A stretch of 64,000 nucleotides of DNA from Campylorhamphus procurvoides (lineage: Eukaryota; Chordata; Aves; Passeriformes; Dendrocolaptidae): the NCBI GenBank assembly GCA_013396655.1, contig WBMV01005958.1, forward strand, positions 1 through 64,000, given 5' to 3'. The notes beneath the pieces are model-generated. The model had not been told where the DNA came from. It saw only the letters and a program-made list of their open reading frames with translations, and ran no database searches. A program made the translations under genes and the position numbers. This document shows, piece after piece, positions 40,901-53,455 of the stretch. Every line of letters starts with the position of its first letter. The stretch's first letter is position 1.

Positions 40901-42044
40901 GGTGGATATTCTGTGATTTTCCTGAAAGATTTTTCCCCCTGAATGTGCATGTTTACACTCACACCCACACAGACTCACACATATTTGCAAATGCAGACAC
41001 TTCCCTCTTCTTTTGGAGCTTTTAAGTTCTGCAGCAGCACATCTGACCTGTGCAATTAACCCTTTCTGCTTTATTTGTGTCTGAAAGCAAGACAGAGCTT
41101 TTGAGGTTTGTGGGACTCGTCCTGTAGGTTTTTGTCTATACCATAAACCTCCTGAGCTTCCAGCACAGGGCAGGAACATGCAAACAGCAAGAAAAGTCTG
41201 TGCTCCAGGTTAACTCCTGCAGTGGTTCAGGCTCTATCTGGGAGGCTACCACTTGGCCTGGGTCAAGCCAGGCATTTTCCTAAATGTAGATCTGCTCCCA
41301 GGACCCAGAATTGTTCCCCAGCATTGTTTAATTTATTAAATGTTGCTGTTGGGACAAAGATAGCTTGCTCTCATTTTACTATCTGTTAGCAGCAAAAGGA
41401 GTGAGCTCCACCTCAGACTTTGTAAACCCTCGGGAGTAATCTTAGGTAGTAAATTAAACCTGGACCTTGCAAGTCTGGAAAACAAGCTGATACAGAGAAT
41501 AAAAGGTAGGATTTCCCCACTGGCCCTGTACACGAAGTCTCTCATGAAACATGGAGTGGCTGCTCGCTGTAAACATCAGCAATACTTGAACTATTTGCTT
41601 TGTAGAGCTTGCAGTTTCATTTGAAATTTAGGCACCTAAAGAAAAACCAAAGTGCTAAACACCTTTGAAGAGTAAGATCTTGTTTTTTCCCTTGTTCTGG
41701 AAAAGGTCACTTATGCAATGCCAGAATCCCTGAAGCTTAGTAGTTTGCACTGTTATTTCAGAAGTTAAAAGCGATGATCGTGCTTTTTAATCACCAGCAC
41801 AGTGTGACAGAAATCCTAGTTACTTTGCAGTGATGGTCATATCATTGCAATATTAACAGCTCCCTTAGGACCTGTGCCAGGTAACGAGCAGGCTGGAGAT
41901 GAGCTGTGCTCAGCCAAATAAACACAGGGAGCCCACAGCAGAGTCTGGAGTCCCTCTGTAATTATACTCCTGTTTTTTTCTGCCTTGTCTGTGAAGGAGA
42001 GTCACTGGAACAGCAGAACTTTCATAAATTTAGGGAGGGTCAAG
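34971..42044. other. Intergenic, no gene seen
   Basis: No exon with convincing splice sites and coding character on either strand. One probable old repeat copy occurs at 36183-36235. The open frame at 36364-36588 and others look like chance. Confidence 0.55.
36183..36235 (+). repeat. Copy of the old interspersed repeat also seen in the LGALSL 3' UTR
   Basis: 'caaaatcaatgggagtttgc' followed by 'aagtgaaagtaagtttgc' and 'taagcag' matches the same core (aatcaatgggagttttgcc, gagtaaggactgcag) as 23330-23467. It is diverged. Confidence 0.45.
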
Positions 42045-42290
42045 ATTATTATAACTAACTATAACAACACCTGGTTCTTTGAGGGCTTTTACTCAAATGT
42101 CTCCAAGCCCTTGCTCTTCACAAAGAAAGATAAATGTAATTATCACGGTTCTAAAGTGGGGAAAGATGAGGCTTAATTAACTACTCATGGGTATACAGCA
42201 AATCAGTAGCAGAGATGGGAACAGAAACCAGTTTTCCTGACTTCCATTTGAGCCCCAGTCACTGAATCCCAGTGCCATCTCTATCAACTG
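42045..42290 (+). mobile_element. MIR/L2-like ancient repeat remnant
   Basis: The segment contains, in order, 'ttctaaagtggggaaagatg', 'aggcttaattaacta', 'gggtatacagcaaatcagta', 'gcagagatgggaacagaaac' and 'cctgacttccatttgagccc'. This is the layout of MIR/L2-type elements (gatggggaaactgaggc, acacagcaagtcagtggcagagctggga, cctgactccca). Confidence 0.6.
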
Positions 42291-42350
42291 CAGTGGGATA
42301 AGCAAGACAAAAGTACCAATGGGGCAAAGCTGAGTCCACAGACAGTGTCA

Positions 42351-42385
42351 TGTATCCCAAACCAGCTGAAGTGGTTTGGGATACA
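42351..42385. repeat. Perfect inverted repeat, 14-bp arms and 7-base loop
   Basis: Left arm tgtatcccaaacca, loop gctgaag, right arm tggtttgggataca. The arms are exact reverse complements. It lies just 3' of a MIR/L2-like remnant. Confidence 0.9.
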
Positions 42386-44007
42386 GCTGTTGCCTATGGC
42401 CTGGCATTCAGTGAACCCAAACTGGCATCTGGAATGGGCATGTTGTACATGTGAGAGACCAGTTTGATTCTCATAGTTTTGTTCTCACAAGTTTACTTGC
42501 AGGAAAGAGTTCCTTCTGAGGCATCACCCACCAGGCTGCTCTCTGCTGTTCCACCACTCCGGCTGTGCTAACCTGGGGCTCCTGGCTTTATCCAAGGCAG
42601 GAAAGGCATTGGCCTAGGAAGAAGCCACAGTGATAGACACCCTATGCCATCCACTGAGGGTTCTTGCTTTCCAACCTCTGTCGTTTTTGTTCCAGTGGCA
42701 GGAATGTTCATGCGGGCTCAGACAGGACCTGTGGCCACTGAGCCACACACTGGGTGACTCCCTCTTCCAGCAAACTGAGCCACACGCCTGGAAGAAGAGG
42801 CTGTACTGAGAGGTGTAGAGATGAGATAAGCCAGGCAGTGATTCCTCAAAGGCAGCATTTAGCCGTTGTTTTCCCACAAGGCTGATGACGGAGAAGAGAG
42901 CCTTGAAGCGTTCTGTTCTGAATAAATGGTGCCAAAGCAGAGGACAGGATCTCCCTTTCACCCCTCTTGCTGACTTTGGGGCAGGTATGTTCCAACTCTC
43001 TGTTTCCACAGCCTACACAGGTGCTGTGTCCTCCTTAGGCATCATCAGCTATCCCAACAGCTCTGGAAGTCAATGTGCTCACAGCATCTCCACAGGCTCT
43101 CTGGAGTTTCCTCCACCCATTTGACTTAGGGTTTTTTTCTTATGACTGTGATAGAAGTTGTCTCAGCAAATGAGGAGAATTCCTCGCTACACAAGTGGAC
43201 ACACACTTTCCTGTTGAGGGTCAAAATGTAACCTTGAGTTTTTGCAAGAGATCAGACTCCTCTCCCTGCGGTTCCTTGAGCACACTGGTGTGCGTCTGCA
43301 GCCATTTACCTAACTGCAGGAAGCAAATCAAGTTCAAATGCCCAGAACAAGATTTTTTTAGCTTTTACTCATGACTTATTACATTGCAGCAGCGAGGCTT
43401 TCAAAACAAGAAGGTATTTCTAGTTCATGCTGAAATAACAGGCTTTAGCACAACCAGCAGGTGTCTTGCTGCTCACAGCCTGGGAAAGACCTGCTTTTGC
43501 TGAGAGTGGAAGTAGGTACAACTGTGGCAAGGGGTGACTTTGATGGCAGAAAGAAACCTGTAAATAGGAATCAGAGGTTTTTCTTCCAGCCACAATCAGA
43601 AGACCTATCTAGCATTTGCTGAGCTTCCTACAGGACAGTGTAGGTGTAATTTTTATCCTACTAAAGCTTAAGGGTGACAAGGGAAACCTTTGAAAACTTT
43701 TTGTCTCGACTGAGTCAAAGTGGTCATTGACATTTTTGGGTGCTACATACACTTACATGGCTGTACATGTATGTGTCTCCCACTGAAGATTCTCCAGTGT
43801 GACTTTCTATTCAGGGCTTTCAGCTCAGATGGCACTTAGAGATACCCATGTGCTGTTTCTTGTTTTGAGTGCCTGAAGAGAGAAATGGAGACTCTGGCTC
43901 AGTGTTCTGGTGGTAGTGTGATCTGTCACCCAGCTACTTTCTTCCAAGGAAGAATTCCCAAATAGATATCGGTAAAGTGCTTATTTGTGAGAAACAACCA
44001 GAAGAAT

Positions 44008-44039
44008 GGAAGGAGGGAGGGAAGGAGGGAGGGAGGGAG
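44008..44039. repeat. (GGGA)n purine tract
   Basis: Imperfect GGAA/GGGA units, all purine on the plus strand over about 32 bases. Confidence 0.8.
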
Positions 44040-45368
44040 CAGCTGTCACCTGAGGGTGCTGTGGGTGGAGATGCCGCTGCAGCTGCCCTGTATCCCCTTC
44101 CACTGTGCAGATGCCAACAGCTGGAAGAAGAACCCTGGGTGTAGCTCGGACTTTTCTGCCTTTTCTGATTGCAGAAGCTATTCTGGAATGCCACCTGCTG
44201 GCATTTTTCCTGTTAACTCCCCTCAAGATGAACTGTTGTGTGGTCGCATCCCAAGCCTGGAAGCAAAGAGGCAAACTTGACCTTTTCAGACCTTTTCATT
44301 GAATGTCCTCCTTGTTTTTTTTCAGAGAGAGGCTGCCCTGGGCCCTTGTGAAAAGTCTAGTTATGTAAGGGAGGGATTTTTTTATGTGGGACCAAGAAAG
44401 GGGATGCTGATGCCAAAAGAAGCAACAAGAATGAAGATGGGGAAAAAAGGGGAGAAATAAAACAATGGAGAAAAAATATCTGCAGGAACTAGTGAGGGAT
44501 AAACTGGAGGTCTTCCCTGCCACAGCTCTTGGGGAGGGAACATTTTATACTCATCAAGCACCGATTTAGATGGCCTTTAAAAAAGGAGCATTTAAGTCCA
44601 TGATTTTTCTTTTTTCCATCAAGGTTTCTGTGGCACTGATTAAAAAAATCCCTACCTTTTTAGCTTTTAGCTGCAGCATTTTAAAATGGAAAGGAAGAGG
44701 AGGCACAGCTTCTGACTGCCCTGCTTTTTGGCACCAACACCAATATCTGTAATGCTGATGCTTCTAATCCTGACAGTCCCAACAGCCAGACCCAAAATAA
44801 AAAGAACAAAGGCCCTTAGTGGTCAGTCACCCTCTTTACACAGCAGGCCGAGCTCTGCATGCCATGGGAATAGACCTCCCAGCTGCTGTTCTTGTGGAGC
44901 CACAATCCTCCTCCAGCTTCCCAGCTGTGACCTGCTGCAGCTCTGGGGTTGCAGTAAAACCCCCCTAGCAAACTCCCAGTGCACCCATGGGCCCTGACTG
45001 CTCTGAGCAGCCTCAGCAGCCCCTCCACCCATACCCCCTGCCCAGCAGCTCTGTTTAAGCCCAGCCTTGAGCTCTCTAGCTGGGGGGCTGATCCCTGGTT
45101 TTGCTGTCTAGGGGTGTGTGGTATCTTTGCTCCAACTCCCTGGGCTTGGTGCATCCTTTTGCCGTGTCTGGGGCTGTTGGTGGAAGCTGCTCCAGCACCC
45201 AGCTCTGCTCAGGGGCTGAGCTTGTGGGTGAGGGCACTGCCTGTGCTGTGGTCTCCTTATCCCCCTTCATGGGGCAGTGCTGCCCCCCAACATAGATAAA
45301 TGCTGTTGATACACTTCCAGTCCTTGTCACTCCAGGGGTTTTTCAGCAGAAGTTCCTCTTAGTTTTTG

Positions 45369-45388
45369 TTTATTTATTTATTTATTTT
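45369..45388. repeat. (TTTA)n microsatellite
   Basis: Four to five TTTA units followed by a T run. Confidence 0.85.
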
Positions 45389-47556
45389 TCTGTCTATATT
45401 CTTTTCTGTTTTCAGCATAGTTCTCACAATCTTCCTTTTTTTAAGTGCTGTGGATGAAATGGTTTCTCAGAAATGTCTCTGCAAACTGTACTGACTGATG
45501 ATGAAACCTTACTGTCTGTGACTGCCATGAATGAGTAGTTTGGAGCAACAACCTCTAGCCTTATCCAAGACACAAAGATCCCTAGATAGTCCAGTTGGAG
45601 GCCTTAGCCTAGCATTCATCCTTCTGGGATGCTCTGAGCTCTCTGCCAAGCTTGTATTTTAAGAGACCCGTGAACTTCTGGGCATGTCTGACTCTCCCTG
45701 ATGGTTGGGAGGGCAGAAATGGACCAGTGCTGTTCTGGTGCTGTGCATCCAAGGGTCTGAGTAAACCATCAGTACCTGCAGAGATCCTGCTGGCATCTCT
45801 GGAGAGCCTCCTGCTCATGGTCAGGGTGGTGCAGATAGGAGAGGCTCCTGGGACTTTGAGGAGTTTTGTTTTGTTTAAAATATTAATTGCATTTCTGTTG
45901 GACGTAGAAGTTGATGTATAAAAGATTTATCTGGCATGTGGAGCAGCCTTTGGAAGTAGAGCTTCTTCAGTATGGTGTACATAGGGCGTGAACACAGCGT
46001 AATGGCTTTTCGTATTTTTGAGTTTATGAAGTGATTATGGTGCATCTTCCCCCAGCAAAGCTGAAATTCTCTTCCTTCAGACGCTTTCACTTTCTGTTTT
46101 ATGGCATGTTGCAAAAGAAGGCTTTCATTTCTGTGCCATATCACCCAGGGCTCTCCTGTCAGGTGAACCCTGCCAAGTGACAGATGTGTTCCTGCAGAAC
46201 ACTTACATGCCTTGAGAGCACATCTCTAGCCCAGAAGCTTTCTCTGATTGGGCAAGTGCTCTTTTTGTGGGGAGTAAAGTAAGAGATTTATAGCCTACAC
46301 TGATACAACGTGATCCAGCCGTGATACTCCTTTCATCATAATGAATGATGGAACTAGTTGTTATTACTTTGCTTTATTACTGTAGCAGGTAGGTTTGCTC
46401 CACACTTGCTGCAAAGGATGAATGTGTTTGGAAGGATAACAGTGGACTTATGGTTCTAAACCCACTTAAGAAAGACTGTCGTGCATGTCAAGTGTGGACT
46501 GTTTTATGCTGGTGAAAAAAAAAAGCCAAACTGCCCCCCCACCCCCAAACCCTTGCTGTTGGAATTTGCTCTTTTCAGTGTGTGTTTCCTCATTTTTGAA
46601 AGTGCAATTCTCGTGTTGTGCTTCTCACATGGTTGGTGGGGTCTCTGAGGAAGTATCTGTGGTCAGAGCAAGCCTTCTAGCAATTAATACTAGCCCTGAT
46701 TCTCCTTGATTCCCAGTTGCTTACAGGTAAAGTTGTTCAGTGTGGGTCTTCTGTTTTAACATTGGAGCTTTGTGGGGCCATGTGGCAGACTGGCAGATTA
46801 TATAGCCTGTAGATAATCAATTTTGCAGTAACAACCATTCAGTGTCTTTAAAAAAATACACTTGGTGAGAATGATCCTGTGCTTATCTGTAAGACCTGAC
46901 TCCATCACTTTTACAGACTTTCAAACAAAATAAGTCATGATATGCCTTGACTTGGATGACAGTCTGAGCTTCTAAAGATGGTGGAAGAGAGGTGGGGACT
47001 GACTGACCAGTCATCTGTGTTTTGCATGGCCCACATTTCACCCCAGTGAGGTGCCTTAGTGTGTGACAATAACAGAGCTCTGTGCTGATGGCACTTTCAG
47101 ACATTTGGAAGCTGCAATGCAGAGAGAAAGTCCAGCTATCTTCCCAGGCATGACTGCAGACTTGCAGTGATTGCACTGCTGAGGATTCCCACTGGAGACA
47201 AGCCTCAACAGAATAACCAGATCAAAACTGCTAACACCATAAGTTTCACTTAAAAATTAATTAGTGGGAAGGAGAGAAACGAAGAAGGGCGGGCACTGCT
47301 TTGATGATTGAGTTGCAAAAAGTGACACTGTGATAACTCTGAAGGGTGTTTGGACTAAGCACAGGGCTTTCATGTTCAGTGGTAAGAGGATGAAGTTGCA
47401 GAGTTGATGCACCTCACCCAGGTGCCCAGGGTTGGGACTCTCACTGACTGTTTCTGACACTTATGGGAACTCAGTCTTCATCAATCTGCTGCTAATAATT
47501 TTCAAAAGAGGTGGCTGATCTTGTTTATGACCTTTCTGGATGCTTATGATGTTCTG

Positions 47557-47771
47557 AGGTTTAGACTGGATATTAGGAAAAATTTCTTCACTGAGAGTGT
47601 TGTCCTGCCCAGGGAAGTGGTGGAGTCACATCCCTAGGGGTATTTAGAACATGTGTAGAGCTGGCACTTGGAGACATAGTTTGGTGGTGGCCTTGGCAAT
47701 GCTGGGTTAACATTTGGACTTGATGATCTTAGAAGTATTTTCCAACTTAAATAATCCTATGGTCCTATGTT
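47557..47771 (+). mobile_element. CR1 LINE, 3' end fragment
   Basis: 'aggtttagactggatattag', 'gaaaaatttcttcactgaga', 'cccagggaagtggtggagtc', 'ggtatttagaac' and 'catttggacttgatgatctt' followed by 'ttccaacttaaataatccta' are the CR1 3' end in sense orientation. It is a diverged, short copy. Confidence 0.85.
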
Positions 47772-50700
47772 GACCGAGGAAAGAATTCTAGTCCCTCCAA
47801 AGAAAAAGCCAAAGGACAAGCTAAGGCACTTCAGGTCCAAAACACAGGTTACCATAAATCACCAGATATGCTGGGGGTAAGTCCTTATCTGCATCTGCAG
47901 GAGCAGGCAAGTCTCAAGTGGTGGGTGGCAAGGCCTGGGAACATTTGTAGGTTGAAAAAAGCTTCTGTGAGGAACTGCATTGCACCTTCTTGTGATGTAA
48001 AGCCCTTGTGTTCAGCTGGCTTTCCATGCACATGCCTTCAATAATACATTAATTTCCTGTAGGCAAAAATGGCAATGTTGTTTGCAGTTACAGCTTCTGT
48101 ATGCTTCCTGCTGGAGTGCCCTTTTTCCCCCTTCTGACTTCACCAAAATTCCCTCCTTGGCTGCAGTCTTCCCTTGTTGCTGCCATTTTCCATTGTTTCT
48201 TGCTTGCCTCAGGCTCAGCTTGTTTCTGAGAAGTTACAGTACAAGAGGTCTGGATGGTTTTGACTAAGTTGAGGAGGAAACTGATGTTTTGTCTTGAATT
48301 TCTGATTTAAATAACTTTTTGATTATTTGAACACATTCACATTCTGAAAGGCAGCCTGGAAATCCGACTGGAAGATCAACATGGAGCACAGGATGTGCTT
48401 TTCTGCCTTTGGAAAGTAACCAGATGATTCTGTTGAGTTAAAGCTCTGAAAATCCTTTTTCACATCCTTGTGGGAGAGCAGAGGGTAGATGTTGGCAGCA
48501 ACCAGCCTTTGGAAATAGTACTTTCCCAAAGGGGAAAGGGACAGGAGCAATTGTGTGGAATAGTGAGAATGAGACAGGTGAGCAGATGGACAAGCAAGGA
48601 TGAGGGATGTAGGAAAGAGGGTGAGTGAAGCTTGTATGGTAACATATGCACAAGAGAACCACTTAGAAGGACTTCTGCCTAAAATTTGCCACCAAATACA
48701 GCAACTTTCAACCTCTGCATTTCTGTTTGGCCAGCCAAAGGCTGGGTAATTTGTTGCCAAGGTTGTTTCCTGCTCTGGTTCACAGTAAGTTAAGAGCATT
48801 CAGCTTGTGCCAGGATCTGACATGGTGAAGACCTGCCTGATGTGGAGCTTTTTAAAAGAAATACTGGTGTGAATGGAAATGCCTGGCTGAAGACAACAGA
48901 AAAAAAACAGCAGAGGAAGGGTTAAAGCAGTGGTATGCATTAATTGCTGCAGAACCACCCCATGTGCTTTGTACAAATAAATAGCCAGAGGACAAACCCC
49001 AAACTGAAGCCATAAAGATGAGCTGACAAGGTGATGACCCACAGTACAGAAACTGTGAAATACCCAGATAAGGGTAAAAACAGACTCAGTTTTGCCTGAA
49101 ACTCTTGAGGAGTGAGGCACAGGGTCCACTGCTGATGGGTTTAAAAGATGCATCCAAAAATAAAGAAGAGCCTGTCCTGGAGGTGCAGTGAGGTGGGGAT
49201 GATGTTATCCCACGTGCTTCCTGCTGCACATCGTTGATCCTGGCCAAATTAATGCATACAGCTCTGTGCATGTGAGTATGTCCATGGGAGAGGGGGAGTG
49301 GGTAGAACCAACTTAGTGGAATCTTATCTTTTTAATAAAAAGCCACCTTCCCTATCTGTAAAGACTTGCAATGGATTTTATTCTGCTAATTTTGCAGGGA
49401 AATGAGACTAAATATTCTAGTTCTGTTAATAATTTGTGTAGGAGGTGATATATATCCATGTGATGGCATTTTATATAAACTCTAGTTGCCTTTAAAAATG
49501 CATAGATAATTAGACTGCAAAATTGCTATATTAAAAGAGTGTTCATGCTAAAGTGAGGCACTCTACTGCTGGGAATGGAAGTCATCTGTTTTAGCTTCAC
49601 GCTCTCCTCTTGTGGGAAAGCTACTGCCATGAAAATGTTTCTTATTTTCTAAATGCTCAGCATGAGACATGCATTGACTGCTGCCAATTATAGGTGACAC
49701 TACTGCATTTAAGCATATGAAGTCCCACAAGAAAAAACCCATAAAGAAAATCAGGCCACCCAAGTTACCTCTTAAGATGGTTTTCTGCGTGAGAGGTTCT
49801 TGCTGACCTGGATGCTGCAGCTATAAATGAAGGCAGCTCTCTGCTCTCTTGGAAGTCAGAAAAACTTGTGCTCTGACCACAATCCAGGTGCTTTTTCTCC
49901 CTTCCTATCTGCCTCTGTTCCTGACCGTGCTGGGTGGCCATGTGGGCTCTACAAAACAGCCACCTATGCCCAGTGAGGGTTTAGGGACAGCTGTGCTGCT
50001 CTCAGTGCAAGGGGATCCTTTCCTGGCTGCCTTTTGCTCTTTCTCAGAGAGTTGTGGGGAGGAAAAAAAAGTGTTTGTGAAGTGTTCCAGGATAATAGCA
50101 GTGAAGGCAGAGAAAAGCTATCCAGGAGGGTAATATGTCTGTGTTCTTAAAATCAATAAGGATACAGAAAGTGACACTGAGCAAACAAAGTGCTGAAAGA
50201 ATGCTTTTGGATGTGTCACTCCTTTGGTGACAGAGGAGGACATGGGAGAGTCCTGTGGGCAGCAGTAATGCCATGGGATTGAATAAAAGAAACTTTACAC
50301 AATATAAATTGAAGATGTCCAGCCATATAAACATGTCTCTGCTTATTCCTGCTCAAGTCTGCTGTTTTCCTCATCTTTCCCAGCCATCCTGTTTGGAGGG
50401 GTGGGTTGTGCAGGTGAGTTTGTGGTGCCTGGCCCCTGCCTGCTGCTGTGCTCTGGTCTGATGCTGTGGATGCTGCCAGATCCTGCCAGGCACTGGACAC
50501 TGCTGCAGACACTCAGGCTGCCCTTGAAGAAGGCAAACTTACCAATCCTTAACCAGTAAGTGAGAACATCTGGGGAGAATGTTTTCTGTTACTTCTTAGA
50601 AGTTTAGCTTAAAGAAAGAAGTGCATTGTCTTTTTTCCCTCTTTCTCTCACAAGAATGGGCAGGGGTTAGTTTGAGTTAGTTAAATAATTGCAAAAATGT

Positions 50701-52987
50701 CCTTAGTTTAGAGTTCAGTGAAAAGATCTTTGGAGATCAGTCAATGAATTTTAGCATAACACCTTAAAGTCCACTTGAAAATAAAAGGGTAGTGAGTTCC
50801 TCTTGCTCTTCTTCCCCCTCAAACCTACGGATATTTCTCTGCTGCCAAAGTGTGGGTCTATTCTGTTTTCCAACAATAAAAAGCAGATGATTTTCCTTAT
50901 TAAAATACCCAAAGGGGATTGCTAACACAGATCCTCCTCACTGTGTGCCCATCCCAGTGTGCACAGTCAAATCCCATCCCTTCTAGCAGCAAGGAAAGGC
51001 TAATCCCTGGCATCAGAGGCACCCAGATTAACCCACTGCAGGATTAGGATGCTTGAGCTGCTGTTAGAAGATTAGTATATTTGGTTGTCAACACTTGCTG
51101 AACTTGGCCTGAAAATGATTTCCAATGAGGTCACTGACTCCTGGGTGCCAGTTTGCCCAGCACCCTAGGAAAGACTGGAGTTAAAGCAAGTGGCTACAGA
51201 GATTAAACTGGAGCTCTGACTGTGCAGACTACCTTTAGGATTTAAGCCCTTCATCGCTGCTGATGGGGACAAAAGGCTTTGGCAGTCTGGTCGGAATTGC
51301 TGAGCTCCTGCCCTGCTGGGGAGGTGTTTCTGGGGCTTTGCTTCCTGGAGTTTCCTGCTGATGACAGTGTGTGCCATCAGGTGGGAGAGCTGCCCACAGA
51401 TGAACTTGTCCCAGTTCCTGCACGGTGCAAAATGAGTTTATTTTGAGGACAGGGTCTCCACAGGGGCACCTCTAGGTAGAAAGCAATTGGCTTCCACTCC
51501 GTTCTGCGACTCAAATTGTCTGTTCTCATAAGGTTTTATTTCCACTACTAGCAGGAGGATTCATGTTGGGGTTTTCTTAAAACAAAAAGGATCTCCCTCT
51601 TGTCAGCAGGGCAGTAATACCAGCGCAAAGTCTGCCCATGCTACCTCAGCACCTTGTAAATGCTTACACAGCTTTCCAGTGCACGGGGGAGTGGCAGTGG
51701 AGCTGTGGTCCCATTGCAGCCAGTGCAGTTCTCATGTGTGAGCTGGTGTGTGTGGTGCACTGGTGCAGGTGGGACACGTCATGGTGCTGCAGGGAGTGTG
51801 CACGGGGAGGGATGGGCATGGCAGATCTCCCCTCCTTCTTGAAAAGCAGCTTTTTTCCTATTTATTTTTTTTTCTCGGTGAAATTGCAAATGAGGGCTCT
51901 GGAGAGTGTAAAGATACACCCTTTTAAGATTTTTGGTGATATAGGGAGAGTGGTTTTTTCCCTCTGTTTATCAGTGGAAAACTGCCGTGATGGTAAAATA
52001 ACTATTATTTGGAAGCTGTTTTTCTTTGCCATGAGCCAGGTGAATACAAACTTCCATTTCATTCAAAGCAGCTTCTCTTGCAAAGTGCTGACCACTGCCT
52101 GTGTCGTGGAATTGGTTCCAGTGATTTCATTCACTGGCATATCTGGATTTGAAGAGACATCCTTTTGTGAGTGTGGACTGGATGATGCTTCTCTTTGTGC
52201 ATGCAAACATTAGCAGCCACTTCTTGTCTGAAATGTATGTAACTGCATTTTTCAGTCCTCTGACAATATAATTTTTCTTCCTCAGCAGGTCAGCAAAGAT
52301 ATTCAACTAAAACCCAAGTGGAAGACAATAAGCCTAAAAGTTATGTCAGAGAAGATACTCTAGAGAAAGGTAGGGCCTTTCCATAAATGCTTCCTTAGAG
52401 TTTGACTCCGGTATCTTAAAGCTGTAGCTGTCCTGAGCATTCCCACTTTTGGGAATGCTGTACAGCCTAGTGAAGCAAGAGCTGTTCAATTTTAATACCT
52501 TTACGAGCACTAAGTACATTCCTCTGTACTTTGCAAACATACTTAAGGGGATTTCTGTAGAGCTGCATGATAAAATAATTTTGAATATTTTATCCAAGGA
52601 CTCTGTTGCAATTTATTTTGCAAAAAAAACCCCTTCAGAACCCCAGAATGTGGGCCCAAAGCTTCTGCCTGGGTAATTGTGTGTGGCAAGAGGACAAGGC
52701 CACCACTATGGTGGCATTTCTTCCAGTTGTCTCACTGCAACCAGAGATGCATTGTGGAATAACCAGCAAGAACATGGGGCAGCAAAGTGTGTGTGTGTTG
52801 GTTCTCCCACTTGGCCAATGTTTCCCACATGCAGAACTTTCCCTGGGTTTAGATCAGCATGGACCTGCCTTACCAGCTGTGCCCAACAGACATGTGTATG
52901 ATAAAGTGGTCTGTATTCAGTGAAGAATTTCAGGCCACCTATTTGCTGGATGAAAATGTAAGTTTGGACTAGCTGATAAGTAAAAAG

Positions 52988-53016
52988 ATATATATATGTG
53001 TGTGTGTGTGTGTATA
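52988..53016. repeat. (TA)n(TG)n microsatellite
   Basis: Alternating TA then TG dinucleotides over about 29 bases. Confidence 0.9.
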
Positions 53017-53405
53017 CATCAGGTATATATATACAAGGGGGCCATAAATTAGACATGGGTTGTAGAGAAAGGTGCATTGTAGATTTTAATACACTAGGAA
53101 GAAAGGCCATACAGTGGTTCTGCTTGTGTTTCAGCCCACGCTTGCTGTAACAACTGCTTATAAACTTGTAACTCGAAGGCAGGTTTTAGGACAGGAGCAG
53201 AGTCACTGTGTACATATCTGGGGGATACAGAAAGGGAAAAAAGGGAGAGAAAAATGCTAATGCCACCATGCTGTGAGCTCAGGCCTTTGTATTCTTCAAG
53301 GGACGGGTTATGTACAAGCAGCTTAAGCAGCTCTTGTTTGTGATGGATGTATGGGACATTACGTATTGTAAGAAATAATCATACTTAAGCCACAGGTTTC
53401 CACAT

Positions 53406-53455
53406 CAGAATACCTTCCCAGGGTGGACCTCAGAATACCTTCAGAGGGTGGACCT
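53406..53455. repeat. 25-bp direct tandem duplication
   Basis: Two adjacent 25-base copies beginning cagaatacctt and ending gggtggacct, differing only at a few central bases (ccca versus caga). Confidence 0.85.

Larger units (their letters stand above)
42291..47556. other. Intergenic, no gene seen
   Basis: No supported exon. Contains a perfect 14-bp hairpin (42351-42385), a GGGA-rich tract (44008-44039) and a TTTA microsatellite (45369-45388). Confidence 0.55.

Noticed and set aside
48323..48799. Open frame of 158 codons on the minus strand
   Set aside because: No family resemblance and no splice signals that would tie it to a gene.
51638..52213. Open frame of 191 codons on the plus strand
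   Set aside because: Rich in Cys/Trp/Phe with no domain that I recognise. It uses a non-ATG start or ordinary sequence context and overlaps T-rich non-coding sequence. Length alone is not convincing in 64 kb.
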